From: Caballeronia arvi
GTDB lineage: Bacteria; Pseudomonadota; Gammaproteobacteria; Burkholderiales; Burkholderiaceae
Direction of reading: 5' to 3'
Assembly: GCF_001544695.2 (NCBI RefSeq)
Contig: NZ_FCOM02000001.1
Span: 496,001 to 560,000, forward strand
DNA: 64,000 nucleotides
The position numbers and the translations under genes were made by a program. The number at the start of each line of letters is the position of its first letter. Within the stretch, counting starts at the first letter, position 1. Below, in pieces: positions 25,460-34,929 of the stretch. Under the pieces are notes generated by a model. That model was given only the letters and a program-made list of their open reading frames with translations. It did not search any database and had not been told where the DNA came from.

Positions 25460-26041
25460 CTATGCCAGCGCCGCCAGCACCTGTTGCGTCGAACGGAGCC
25501 GGCCAATGCGCGGAAAAATGTAACGGCACGTCGATTCGTGCGTATCGGCGTGCAGATCGCTCATCGCGTCTTCGACGAAAATCTGCTGATAGCCGCGCTC
25601 GTGCGCGCCGCGCGCAGTGGTATCCACGCCGATGGCCGTCGCGATGCCGCCCAGCACGATCGTATCGATGCCGCGCCGGCGCAGATGGGAATCGAGATCG
25701 GTGCCGTGGAATGCGCCCCACTGCCGCTTGGTGACGACGATGTCCGATGCCTGCACGTCCAGCTCCGCGCACAGTTCGCTCCAGCCCGCGGGCTCGGGCG
25801 CTTCCTGCGCCTGCCCCGCGTCGGTGATCGGGCGCAGGCCGCCCGGCGCGTTCGGGAACGCGACTTTCACGAGCACGACCGGTGCGCCGAGCGCGCGGAA
25901 ACGCTCGGCGAGCGCACGCGCGTTGGCGAGCACGTTCGCCGCGGCGTGAGGCTGCACGGGCAACGCGGCGATGCCCTTCTGCAAATCGATCAGCACGAGC
26001 GCGGTCTTCGCGGCATCGAGCACGAGTTGGGATGCGTTCAT
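25460..26041 (-). CDS. Isochorismatase-fold hydrolase lacking the catalytic cysteine
   Basis: A 193-residue cysteine-hydrolase-family protein. Asp19 (VLIDLQKG) and Lys105 (VTKRQWGAF) of the triad are present, but the nucleophile position is glycine (ATAIGVDTT, Gly138). Isochorismatases such as PhzD also lack the cysteine and hydrolyse vinyl ethers, while nicotinamidases and N-carbamoyl amidases need it. It is therefore more likely a vinyl-ether hydrolase or a non-enzymatic relative. It follows msrB by 36 bases on the same strand. Confidence 0.85.
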   Translation of the reverse strand: MNASQLVLDAAKTALVLIDLQKGIAALPVQPHAAANVLANARALAERFRALGAPVVLVKVAFPNAPGGLRPITDAGQAQEAPEPAGWSELCAELDVQASDIVVTKRQWGAFHGTDLDSHLRRRGIDTIVLGGIATAIGVDTTARGAHERGYQQIFVEDAMSDLHADTHESTCRYIFPRIGRLRSTQQVLAALA

Positions 26042-26077
26042 GGGAAAGCCCGAAGAAAGGTGGATGGGTGCGCGGTG

Positions 26078-26560
26078 TCACGCTTCGTCCGGAAGGAACT
26101 CGAGCGCCACGCCGTTCATGCAGTAGCGCAGGCCGGTTGGCTTCGGACCGTCGTCGAAGACATGGCCAAGATGGCCGCCGCACCGCCGGCAATGCACCTC
26201 GTTGCGCATGTGGCCGGTCGCTTCCGCGTGCATCGCGACGGCGCCGTCGAGCGGCCTCCAGAAACTCGGCCAGCCGGTGCGGCTGTCGAATTTCGTCGCC
26301 GACGAGAACAATGCGAGGCCGCATCCGGCGCACGCGTAGTTGCCGTCGCGGTCTTCCTTGAGCAGCGGGCTCGCGAACGGCGGCTCGGTGCCGCCGCGCC
26401 TGAGCACGCGATATTGCTCCGACGACAGACGCCGTCGCCAGTCCGCGCTGCTATGGTCGATTTCGTACGATCGGGCGGGCGCCGATGAACCCGCGCCGCC
26501 CGTGAACGCCGCCGCCATCACACCGAGGAAATTGCGCTTCGTGCGTTTCATGATTTTCAT
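26078..26560 (-). CDS. msrB: Peptide-methionine (R)-S-oxide reductase, exported form
   Basis: A 160-residue MsrB reducing methionine R-sulfoxide in proteins. The zinc cysteines are in CAGC (77, 80) and CRRC (124, 127), and the catalytic cysteine is in RYCMNGVALEF (Cys147). An N-terminal extension MKIMKRTKRNFLGVMAAAFTGG resembles a twin-arginine-like signal with Lys-Arg, so this is probably a periplasmic repair enzyme and not the cytosolic MsrB. The first ATG is used; GAGG is 11 bases upstream. Confidence 0.92.
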   Translation of the reverse strand: MKIMKRTKRNFLGVMAAAFTGGAGSSAPARSYEIDHSSADWRRRLSSEQYRVLRRGGTEPPFASPLLKEDRDGNYACAGCGLALFSSATKFDSRTGWPSFWRPLDGAVAMHAEATGHMRNEVHCRRCGGHLGHVFDDGPKPTGLRYCMNGVALEFLPDEA

Positions 26561-26603
26561 CCGATGAACGCCCTCATGCCCGGCCGCCGTGCCGCGCGCC
26601 GCT

Positions 26604-27361
26604 CTAGGTTTTGAGCCGGTATCCCGTCCTGAAGATCCACGCGACGATCCCGACGAATACCGCCAGAAACACCAGCGTCATGCCGAGGCTCACGCCGACT
26701 TCGACATCGGCAAGCCCGTAAAAGCTCCAGCGAAAGCCGCTGATCAGATAGACGACCGGATTGAACAGCGCCACGGTCTTCCAGAACGGCGGCAGGATAT
26801 TGATCGAATAGAAGCTGCCGCCGAGAAACGTGAGCGGCGTGACGATCAAGAGCGGAATGATCTGCAGCTTCTCGAAGCCGTCCGCCCAGATGCCGATGAT
26901 GAACCCGAGCAGGCTGAACGTCACGGAAGTCAGCAGCAAAAATACGATCATCCACACGGGATGATCGATTCTGAGCGGCACGAACAGTCCTGCCGTCAGA
27001 AGAATGATCAGCCCGAGAATGACGGATTTGGTCGCGGCCGCGCCCACGTAGCTCAGGACGAGCTCGAAGTACGACACCGGCGCGGACAGCAATTCGTAGA
27101 TCGTGCCGGTGAACTTCGGAAAATAAATGCCGAAAGACGCATTGGCGATGCTTTGCGTGAGCAGCGACAACATCACGAGACCGGGCACGATGAACGCGCC
27201 GTAACTGATGCCGTCGACTTCCGGAATGCGCGAGCCGATGGCAGCGCCGAACACGACGAAATAAAGCGACGTGGAAATGACCGGCGACACGATGCTCTGC
27301 ATCAGCGTGCGTCCGGCGCGCGCCATCTCGAAACGGTAGATCGCGCGAACGGCATATAGAT

Positions 27362-27365
<4 letters not shown>
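26604..27365 (-). CDS. ABC-2 type transporter permease
   Basis: A 253-residue integral membrane permease with six predicted helices, of the ABC-2 family exporting lipids, polysaccharides or drugs. The motif [16 protein letters not shown] near the C-terminus is typical. Its start overlaps the stop of the upstream ATPase gene by four bases (ATGA), so the two form one translationally coupled exporter. The substrate is unknown; the pair resembles YadG/YadH of E. coli. Confidence 0.93.
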
Positions 27366-28288
<923 letters not shown>

Positions 28289-28407
28289 GGCGGGACGATA
28301 GCAGATACCGCGCGATCCGGCTCGGCCGGCGGGGTCGTCCGTTCGGCCAATGGTGGACGCGCGCCGCGCTGCCTACAATGCACTGCTGAATGCAAGGAGC
28401 CGACATC

Positions 28408-28899
28408 ATGCTGTTCGAACAGATCCAGACCGCCTGCCTCAACGACGCCGACCTGCCGTGGGTGCCGTTCACGCCCTACAGCGAGCGTGTGCTCGTCAAG
28501 TATTTCAAGCTCGACCCGGTGCGCGGCGAAGTCATCGCGCTGATGAAGGCGCCGGCCAAAGGCCAGATGCCGCGGCATCGGCATACAGGGACGGTAATCG
28601 TCTACACCGTCGAGGGGCGCTGGAAGTATCGCGAGCACGAGTGGATCGCGGAGCCGGGGAGCATCGTGTACGAGACTGCGGGATCGAGCCACACGCCCGA
28701 AGCGCTGCCGTCCGACGCCGATTCCGATGCGGACGGCGCGGACATCGTCACGCTCAACATCATTCAGGGCGAACTGCTTTTCGTGAACGACAGCGGCCAG
28801 GTGCTCGCGGCCGAAAACTGGAAGAGCGGCTGGGACCGATACGCTGCCTTCTGTCATGCAAACGGCATTGCGTTGAAAGATTTGACGGCTTTCGGGTAA
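28408..28899 (+). CDS. Cupin of the 2,4'-dihydroxyacetophenone dioxygenase type
   Basis: A 163-residue cupin with metal-binding histidines in PRHRHTGTVIVYTVEGRWKYREHEW and SIVYETAGSSHTPE. The pattern matches DAD/ChrR-like single-domain cupins that bind iron or zinc and may cleave C-C bonds in small aromatic ketones or diketones; activity is not certain. ATG 28408 follows AAGGAG by nine bases. A -10-like TACAAT at 28374-28379 lies just upstream. It is divergent from the ABC exporter operon. Confidence 0.82.
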   Translation: MLFEQIQTACLNDADLPWVPFTPYSERVLVKYFKLDPVRGEVIALMKAPAKGQMPRHRHTGTVIVYTVEGRWKYREHEWIAEPGSIVYETAGSSHTPEALPSDADSDADGADIVTLNIIQGELLFVNDSGQVLAAENWKSGWDRYAAFCHANGIALKDLTAFG

Positions 28900-29013
28900 C
28901 GTCGTGGCCTGCATCGCTGGTTAGAATCGTTCCCTGAGAGCGCCTTCGCGCGCATTCGAACATTTCCGGTTTGCCGGCGCCTCACGCCGGCGCAGATCAA
29001 GGAGGAGCAGAGC

Positions 29014-29865
29014 ATGAAGATTCAGACCGTCGGCATCGTCGGTGCGGGAACCATGGGCAACGGCATCGCGCAGGTCGCGGCCGTCGCGGGCTTCAGCGTG
29101 GTGCTGATCGACGTCACCGACGCCGCGCTCGCAAAGGGCATCGCCACGCTTACGGGCAGCCTGGAGCGGCTCGTGTCGAAGGACAAGTTGGACGCCTCCG
29201 CGCGCGATGCGGCATTGAAGCGCATCGAAACCTCGACCGATTACGCGCGTCTCACCGTTGCCGATATCGTGATCGAAGCGGCCACAGAGAACGCCGAGCT
29301 CAAGAACCGCATCCTGAAGCAGATCGAAGACGCGGCGCGGCCGGATGCGATCATCGCGTCGAACACGTCGTCGATTTCGATCACCGCGCTCGCCGCGATG
29401 ATCGCGACGCCCGAGCGTTTCATCGGCATGCATTTCTTCAATCCGGTGCCGCTGTTGCCGCTCGTCGAAGTGATCCGCGGCGTGCAGACGAGCGATGAAA
29501 CCGCCGCCGCCGTGCGCGAGCTGACCGAGAAGCTCGGCAAATCGCCGATCGGCGTGCGCAATTCGCCGGGCTTCGTCGTCAACCGCATTCTCGTGCCGAT
29601 GATCAACGAAGCGTTCTACGTGCTCTATGAAGGCGTCGCGAGCGCGGAAGAAATCGACGCAGGCATGAAGCTCGGCGCGAATCATCCGATCGGCCCGCTC
29701 GCGCTCGCGGACCTGATCGGCCTCGACGTGTGTCTCTCGGTGATGGACGTGTTCCTCAAGGACTTCGGCGATTCGAAGTACCGCGCGTGCCCGCTGCTGC
29801 GCGAGCTCGTCGCGGCGGGGCGGCTCGGACGCAAGACGAAGCGCGGCGTCTATCAGTACGACTGA
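29014..29865 (+). CDS. 3-hydroxybutyryl-CoA dehydrogenase
   Basis: NAD(P)-dependent 3-hydroxyacyl-CoA dehydrogenase, 283 residues, interconverting acetoacetyl-CoA and 3-hydroxybutyryl-CoA. The Rossmann motif VGIVGAGTMGNGIAQ is at residues 6-20. Catalytic regions follow: ASNTSSISITALA, FIGMHFFNPVPLLPLVEV and NSPGFVVNRI. A strong AAGGAGGAG ribosome site precedes the ATG, and TAGAAT at 28922-28927 is a possible -10 box. Its 3' end overlaps the convergent GST-family gene by 13 bases. It may serve PHB/butyrate or aromatic-acid metabolism. Confidence 0.94.
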   Translation: MKIQTVGIVGAGTMGNGIAQVAAVAGFSVVLIDVTDAALAKGIATLTGSLERLVSKDKLDASARDAALKRIETSTDYARLTVADIVIEAATENAELKNRILKQIEDAARPDAIIASNTSSISITALAAMIATPERFIGMHFFNPVPLLPLVEVIRGVQTSDETAAAVRELTEKLGKSPIGVRNSPGFVVNRILVPMINEAFYVLYEGVASAEEIDAGMKLGANHPIGPLALADLIGLDVCLSVMDVFLKDFGDSKYRACPLLRELVAAGRLGRKTKRGVYQYD

Positions 29866-30803
29866 TCCGCAGCGAAATCGAGCACCGGTCCGGCGGGCAC
29901 GATGCCCGGCGGATTGATCGTGCGATGACTCTCGTAGTAATGCCGCTTGATGTGGTCGAAGTTCACCGTCGCGGCGACGCCCGGCATCCGGTAGATCTCG
30001 CGCAGGTACTTCGAGAGATTCGGATAGTCCGCAATGCGCCGCAGGTTGCACTTGAAGTGGCCGACATACACCGCGTCGAAGCGCACGAGCGTCGTGAAGA
30101 GGCGGATATCGGCTTCCGTGAAGCGCTCGCCAGTCAGATAGCGGCGCGTGTCCAGCCGTTGTTCCAACACATCGAGCGTATCGAAGAGCGGCAGTATCGC
30201 TTCCTCGTAGGCGGCTTGCGTGGTCGCGAATCCCGCCTTGTAGACGCCGTTGTTGAGCGTGTCGTAGATGCGCGTGTTGAGCGCGTCGATCTCTTCGCGC
30301 AGCTCGCGCGGATAGTAATCGCCCGGTTTCGCGCCGATGCCATCGAACGCCGAATTCAGCATGCGAATGATCTCCGACGACTCGTTGTTCACGATCGTCC
30401 CGCGCGCCTTGTCCCACAGGATCGGCACAGTCACGCGGCCGGTGTAGTGCGGGTCGGCGGCGGTGTAGACCTGATGCAGCCAGCGCGCGCCGTTGACCGT
30501 GTCGGGCACGACGCCGGGGCCGTCGTCGAAGGTCCAGCCGTTTTCCAGCATCAGCCAATTCACGACCGAGACGTCGATCATCGCTTCCAGTCCCTTCAGC
30601 GCTCGCATGATGAGCGTGCGATGCGCCCACGGGCACGCGAGGCTCACGTAAAGGTGATAACGCCCCGCCTCGGCCTTGAAGCCGCCTTCGCCGTCCGCCG
30701 TCACCCGGTTACGGAACGCGGCGTCCTTGCGCACGAAGCGCCCGCCGGTGGATGACGTGTCGTACCACTTGTCCTGCCATTGCCCGTCGACGAGCAGTCC
30801 CAT
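29853..30803 (-). CDS. Glutathionyl-hydroquinone reductase (Xi-class GST)
   Basis: A 316-residue Xi-class glutathione transferase (YqjG/PcpF/ECM4 family) that reduces glutathionyl-hydroquinones. The active-site motif is LACPWAHRT with Cys57. Other marks are the PILWDKARGTIVNNESSEIIRML segment and the C-terminal DHIKRHYYESHRTINPPGIVPAGP. AAAGGAG precedes ATG 30803; the longer frame upstream is not used. It is 22 bases after the alpha/beta hydrolase gene on the same strand, so the two are likely co-transcribed. Confidence 0.94.
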   Translation of the reverse strand: MGLLVDGQWQDKWYDTSSTGGRFVRKDAAFRNRVTADGEGGFKAEAGRYHLYVSLACPWAHRTLIMRALKGLEAMIDVSVVNWLMLENGWTFDDGPGVVPDTVNGARWLHQVYTAADPHYTGRVTVPILWDKARGTIVNNESSEIIRMLNSAFDGIGAKPGDYYPRELREEIDALNTRIYDTLNNGVYKAGFATTQAAYEEAILPLFDTLDVLEQRLDTRRYLTGERFTEADIRLFTTLVRFDAVYVGHFKCNLRRIADYPNLSKYLREIYRMPGVAATVNFDHIKRHYYESHRTINPPGIVPAGPVLDFAADQSY

Positions 30804-30825
30804 TTCAGTTCTCCTTTGATGGTTT

Positions 30826-31797
30826 TCAGTTGGACGAAGTCGCATCGATGAAGTGCACGAGTTGCGCCATCGTCGCATCCGGCGCTTCCTCCATCAGCCA
30901 GTGTCCCGCGCCCGGCACGACCACGCCCTGCACGTTCGTCGCGACGAGCTTTGCCTGATCGATCAGAAACGTGCCCGACGCGCGCTCGCCGGCCAGAACC
31001 AGCATCGGCATCGGCAACGGCGTTCTGGCGAACGCGGCGAAATCGTCTGCATCTTGCGTGAACGTGTGGAAATACTCGAACCCCGCGCGCATGCGGCCGT
31101 TGCGCGCGTACTGCGCCGAATAGTAGCGGCGATCCGCTTCGCTCACCGAATGCGCGGGATCGGCGGCGAAGTCGTTCCAGAAATGCTCGAAGTAGGTGCG
31201 CTCGCGGCCGCGCACGAGTTGTTCGGGCGTCGCGCCGTAGAAGTTGAAGTGCCATTTGTCGCGCAGGAGCCAGACCTTTTGCCAGTCGCCGACGCCGGGC
31301 AGGAAGGCGTCCATCAGCACGATGCTTTCGACTTCGTCGGGATACTGCGCCGCGTACGCATACGCGACCATCAGCCCGATGTCGTGCCCGACCAGCTTCA
31401 CCTTGCGATACCCGAGCGCGCGCACCATCGCGTGGATGTCTTGCGCCATCGTCTTCTTGTCGTAGCCGGAAGCGGGCATCGCCGAGCCGCCGGCGCCCGG
31501 CAGGTCCGGCGCGATCACGACGCGCTCGCCCGCGAGACGCGTCATCAGCGGTTGCCACATGTGGCTCGTTTCCGTGTAGCCGTGCAGCAGCACGACGGGC
31601 GTCGCGTCGCCGTGACCGGCCTGGAGATAGTGAAGCTCGACGCCGTTCGCCTCGATCGTGTGCGACCGGATCGCGCTCGTGGCGGCGATCGGTTGCGGCG
31701 CGGGCGGCGTGTTCGCGGCATGCGCGGTCGGTTGCAGCGCGGCGGCGGCAAGCAGCACGCCCGCGGCGCGGCGAATCGTGTGCAGGAAGGTGTTCAT
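30826..31797 (-). CDS. Exported alpha/beta hydrolase with aspartate nucleophile
   Basis: A 323-residue hydrolase with a signal peptide (MNTFLHTIRRAAGVLLAAAALQPTAHAA). The nucleophile elbow is VGHDIGLMVAY with Asp139 in place of serine, the pattern of epoxide hydrolases and haloalkane/haloacetate dehalogenases. The oxyanion region is LLHGYTETSHMW, and the base histidine is in GAGHWLMEEAPD. The substrate is unknown. It is upstream of the glutathionyl-hydroquinone reductase gene and divergent from a LysR regulator that probably controls both. Confidence 0.9.
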   Translation of the reverse strand: MNTFLHTIRRAAGVLLAAAALQPTAHAANTPPAPQPIAATSAIRSHTIEANGVELHYLQAGHGDATPVVLLHGYTETSHMWQPLMTRLAGERVVIAPDLPGAGGSAMPASGYDKKTMAQDIHAMVRALGYRKVKLVGHDIGLMVAYAYAAQYPDEVESIVLMDAFLPGVGDWQKVWLLRDKWHFNFYGATPEQLVRGRERTYFEHFWNDFAADPAHSVSEADRRYYSAQYARNGRMRAGFEYFHTFTQDADDFAAFARTPLPMPMLVLAGERASGTFLIDQAKLVATNVQGVVVPGAGHWLMEEAPDATMAQLVHFIDATSSN

Positions 31798-31903
31798 CGT
31801 TCAGCTCCGTCGAAGGTTGGGTTTGACCCGATGACTCATGTTGGACCGCCGCACCCGCTTTGCCGTACGATCCGGACGATGAACTCGTTCGATGGAGTCG
31901 AAC

Positions 31904-32818
31904 ATGTTGTCAGAGGAAGAACTCTCGCTGCTCGACGCGATCCGCGAAACCGGCAGCCTGTCGCGCGCGGCGGCGCGGCTCGGCAAGGCGCCGTCGACGA
32001 TCTCGCATGCCGCGCGGCAACTCGAAACGCGCTTCGACGCGCTGCTCTTCGACCGGCGCCGCTATCGCCTGCAGCTGACGCCCGCCGGCCACCTGCTCGC
32101 CGACGAAGCCGCGCGCCTCATGCTCGACGTGTCGCGGCTCACGCAGCGCGTGAAGCAGATCGCGAGCGGCTGGGAAGACCGGCTGTGGATCGTCTGCGAT
32201 GAAATCCTCGAATTCGAAACGCTGTTGCCGGTCGTGCAGGCGTTCGATGCGCTCGATTCCGGCGTCGCGCTGCGCATCACGCACGAAGTCCTTTCCGGTA
32301 CCTGGGAAGCCCTGCGCGACGGCCGCGCGGACCTGATCGTCGGCGCGACCAACGAGCCGCCCGCGATTCCCGGCCTGCGCTGGTTCGAGCTCGGCGTCAT
32401 GCAATGGACCTTCGCGGTGTCGCCGCGTCATCCGCTCGCTGGCGTGAACGGGCCGCTCAAACGCGAGCAGATCGCGGCGCATCGGGCGGTCGTCGTCGCG
32501 GATTCGTCGCGTTCGGCGGGACGGGCGTACGGCGTGCTCGGCGGCCAGGCCGCGCTCGCCGTGCCGACGATGCGCGCAAAAATCCTCGCGCAGCGGCAAG
32601 GGCTCGGCACGGGCTGGGTGCCGCGTCATCGCGTGGACGCGCTGCTTGCGCGCGGCGAACTCATCGAAAAGGAAACCGCCGATCCGCGCGAGCCGAATGT
32701 GCTGTACGTCGCGTGGCGCGGCGATCACGAAGGCCGCGCGCTGCAATGGTGGATCGAGCAGTTACGGCAGCCGCGCCTCGCGAAACGTCTCGTCGATGGA
32801 CTGACGATATCGGCGTAA
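31904..32818 (+). CDS. LysR family transcriptional regulator
   Basis: A 304-residue LysR protein. The helix-turn-helix is EELSLLDAIRETGSLSRAAARLGKAPSTISHAARQLE near the N-terminus, followed by an effector domain with the WVPRHRVDALLARGEL pattern seen near its end. ATG 31904 with GGAG six bases upstream is preferred to an in-frame ATG at 31892. It is divergent from the hydrolase/glutathionyl-hydroquinone reductase pair, its likely target. Confidence 0.92.
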   Translation: MLSEEELSLLDAIRETGSLSRAAARLGKAPSTISHAARQLETRFDALLFDRRRYRLQLTPAGHLLADEAARLMLDVSRLTQRVKQIASGWEDRLWIVCDEILEFETLLPVVQAFDALDSGVALRITHEVLSGTWEALRDGRADLIVGATNEPPAIPGLRWFELGVMQWTFAVSPRHPLAGVNGPLKREQIAAHRAVVVADSSRSAGRAYGVLGGQAALAVPTMRAKILAQRQGLGTGWVPRHRVDALLARGELIEKETADPREPNVLYVAWRGDHEGRALQWWIEQLRQPRLAKRLVDGLTISA

Positions 32819-32913
32819 TGGCTCGTTACAAAGTCGTCGCGCGGCAAGCGACGGAATACCGCACGCCGCCACGTTCAAGTTCTCGTCGCAATCAGAAATC
32901 GACGGGAGAGAAC

Positions 32914-33258
32914 ATGAAGAAAACTTGCACGCCGCTGCGCGCGGCATTGTCGGCGGCGCTTTCGGCCGCGGTATTCGCGCCGGTCATCGCGGTGTCGTTC
33001 GCGGCACTGCACAGCACGCCGGCCAGCGCACAGGCCGTCATCATCGCGCCGTCCGCGCCGCCGCCGATGCGCGTCGAGCCACCGCCGCCGCCGCGCTCGG
33101 GTTACGCGTGGGATCCGGGCCACTGGCGCTGGACGCACGGCGGCTATGTCTGGGCGCCGGGCCACTGGCGGCCGGTGCGCGCGGGCTATCGCTGGATTCC
33201 GGGACATTGGGTGCAGCGCGGGCCGAACTGGCGCTGGGTCGAGGGGCACTGGGCATGA
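32914..33258 (+). CDS. YXWGXW-repeat exported protein
   Basis: A 114-residue protein with a signal peptide (about 40 residues) followed by a proline-rich linker (PPPMRVEPPPPPRS) and four Trp/His repeats: YAWDPGHWRW, YVWAPGHWRP, YRWIPGHWVQ and WRWVEGHWA. This is the YXWGXW repeat family, found in envelope proteins of unknown role. GGGAGAG precedes ATG 32914. Its stop overlaps the start of the next gene (ATGA). Confidence 0.85.
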   Translation: MKKTCTPLRAALSAALSAAVFAPVIAVSFAALHSTPASAQAVIIAPSAPPPMRVEPPPPPRSGYAWDPGHWRWTHGGYVWAPGHWRPVRAGYRWIPGHWVQRGPNWRWVEGHWA

Positions 33259-33368
33259 ACCGGCTGAAAGCCCTGCTCGCGGCGGCGCTCATCGCCGTGA
33301 CGGTCGCCGGATGCGTGGTGTATCCGGCGCATCCTGTCTACTATCGCGGGCCGGTCGTCGTTTACTGA
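33255..33368 (+). CDS. 37-residue lipoprotein
   Basis: A very short gene translationally coupled to the YXWGXW gene by an ATGA overlap. The product is a lipoprotein signal (MNRLKALLAAALIAVTVAGC, lipobox VAGC) with only about 18 mature residues, rich in Tyr, Pro and Val. It would be a lipid-anchored peptide in the envelope. No function is known to me; the lipobox and the coupling support it being real. Confidence 0.7.
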   Translation: MNRLKALLAAALIAVTVAGCVVYPAHPVYYRGPVVVY

Positions 33369-33414
33369 AGAGCGCCCGCGCAGTCCGACATGCGCAACGA
33401 AACCCGACACCACT

Positions 33415-33999
33415 TTGAACGAAGAAGATCCGGATACCGCGCTCATTGCCCGCGTCGGCAATCGGGAACCGGGAGCCATCCGCGAGATCGTCGCGAAGAA
33501 GCTCCCGCGCATCGTCACGCTCGCCGCGCGCATGCTCGGCGATCGGGACGAGGCCGACGACGTGGCCCAGGAAGCGTTTCTGCGCATCTGGAACATCGCG
33601 CCGAAGTGGCGCTCCGGCTCCGCGCGCTTCGATACCTGGCTGCATCGCGTGACGCTCAATCTGTGTTACGACCGCCTGCGCCGTCATCGGGAGACGACGT
33701 CGTCGGACGATCTTCCCGAAGCAGCCGATCTCGCGCCCTTGCCCGACGAGCGTCTCGCCACGACCCACGCGAGCGCGCGCATCCAGGCGGCGCTCGCGAC
33801 GCTGCCCGCGCGGCAACGCGAGGCGCTCGTCCTGCAGTACTACCAGGACCTGCCGAACGCGGAAGCGGCGGCACTGATGGGCGTGAGCGTCGAGGCGCTC
33901 GAAAGCCTGCTGGCGCGTGCGCGCCGCAATCTGAAAACCGCGCTCGCGGATCTCGCCAGGCCGGGCGATGACGATGACGCTCCGAAGGAACATCGATGA
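33415..33999 (+). CDS. ECF-type RNA polymerase sigma factor
   Basis: A 194-residue sigma-70 family factor. Region 2 contains LAARMLGDRDEADDVAQEAFLRIWNIAPKW and FDTWLHRVTLNLCYDRLRR. Region 4 contains LPARQREALVLQYYQDLPNAEAAALMGVSVEALESLLARARRNL. No ATG fits; the start is given as TTG 33415 with no clear ribosome site, so the N-terminus is uncertain by a few residues. It is followed with a four-base overlap by a membrane protein that is its likely anti-sigma factor. Confidence 0.93.
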   Translation: MNEEDPDTALIARVGNREPGAIREIVAKKLPRIVTLAARMLGDRDEADDVAQEAFLRIWNIAPKWRSGSARFDTWLHRVTLNLCYDRLRRHRETTSSDDLPEAADLAPLPDERLATTHASARIQAALATLPARQREALVLQYYQDLPNAEAAALMGVSVEALESLLARARRNLKTALADLARPGDDDDAPKEHR

Positions 34000-34436
34000 C
34001 ACCCGAACGATTTCGCCACATCACCGAGGCATACGGCGCGTCGCCGGACCGCTGGCCTGAGCATGAACGCGACGCGGCGCTCGCCCTCGTGAATGCCGGC
34101 GACGAAGAAGCGCTCGCCGCCCTCGCCGATGCCCGCGCGCTCGACGGCCTGCTCGACGCGCACGCCATCGCGGCGCCGGGCGCGGAACTCGCGCGACGCA
34201 TCATCGAATCCGCGCCGACGCGCCCGCCGCGCGCGTTCTGGCGGCGTCCGCGCATCTGGTTCTCGGGCGTGGGCTTCGTCGGCGCGGGCGCGGCGGGCGT
34301 CGCGGTGGGCGCGCTGCTGGTTTCGCTGCTCGCGCCCGCGCCGGCGTCGATGGATAACGCGCACTTCGGCGTCTTCGAGCAGTCGTGGTCGGGCACGGCC
34401 TTCGGCGGCGCCTCTTCGGACTGGAGCGATCAATGA
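33996..34436 (+). CDS. Anti-sigma-factor-like membrane protein
   Basis: A 146-residue protein with a soluble N-terminal part (about residues 1-75: TPERFRHITEAYGASPDRWPEHERDAALALV), one membrane helix (about 88-112) and a short outer tail. The start overlaps the sigma gene stop by four bases and its own stop overlaps the next start by four, so the three proteins are made together. Position and topology are those of an anti-sigma factor holding the ECF sigma at the membrane. No zinc-binding ZAS motif is visible. Confidence 0.8.
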   Translation: MTPERFRHITEAYGASPDRWPEHERDAALALVNAGDEEALAALADARALDGLLDAHAIAAPGAELARRIIESAPTRPPRAFWRRPRIWFSGVGFVGAGAAGVAVGALLVSLLAPAPASMDNAHFGVFEQSWSGTAFGGASSDWSDQ

Positions 34437-34915
34437 ATCCACGCACGCTGAAGACGCTCGCAGCGGTGTCGCTCGTGCTGAACGTGTTTCTGCTCGGCGC
34501 GATCGCGGGCGGCGCGTACTGGCTGTCGGGACCGTTCGCGCATCAGCGCACGGAAGCCGCGCAACAACGCGGCATTCGCTTCGCGGCGGCGGATCTTTCG
34601 CCGGAACGCCAGCGCCAGTTGCGCGACGCCTTGCGCAAGACGCGGCGCGAAAGCCTGCCGCTGATCCGCGATGCGCGCGACGGACGCATCGATCTCGCGC
34701 ATCGGCTCGCGGCGCAAGACTTCGATCGCCGCGCGCTCGACGACGCCCTCGCCCGCACGCGCGAAGCCGATGTCGCATTGCGCGCGCGCATCGAAGGCAC
34801 GGTCGCGGATTTCGCGTCGACGCTGACGCCGCAAGAGCGGCTCAAGCTCGTTGGCGCGATGGAACGGTACGGCCCGCTGCGCGCGGTGCCCGCCGATGAA
34901 CGTCCGCAGCAATGA
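34433..34915 (+). CDS. Periplasmic Spy/CpxP/CnrX-like sensor protein
   Basis: A 160-residue protein with an N-terminal membrane anchor (LKTLAAVSLVLNVFLLGAIAGGAYWL) and an all-helical periplasmic domain with LSPERQRQLRDALRKTRRESLPLIRDARDGR, the pattern of the 'periplasmic heavy metal sensor' family (CnrX, Spy/CpxP relatives). The His/Met metal ligands described for CnrX are not obvious, so metal sensing is doubtful. It is coupled to the anti-sigma-like gene, forming a sigma / anti-sigma / sensor trio like CnrYXH. Confidence 0.82.
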   Translation: MNPRTLKTLAAVSLVLNVFLLGAIAGGAYWLSGPFAHQRTEAAQQRGIRFAAADLSPERQRQLRDALRKTRRESLPLIRDARDGRIDLAHRLAAQDFDRRALDDALARTREADVALRARIEGTVADFASTLTPQERLKLVGAMERYGPLRAVPADERPQQ

Positions 34916-34929
34916 CAGTGGAGCACATC

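Noticed and set aside
33390..33971. Alternative plus-strand frame starting with ATG over the sigma factor gene
   Set aside because: Product is Arg/Ala-rich; the other frame gives clear sigma region 2 and 4.
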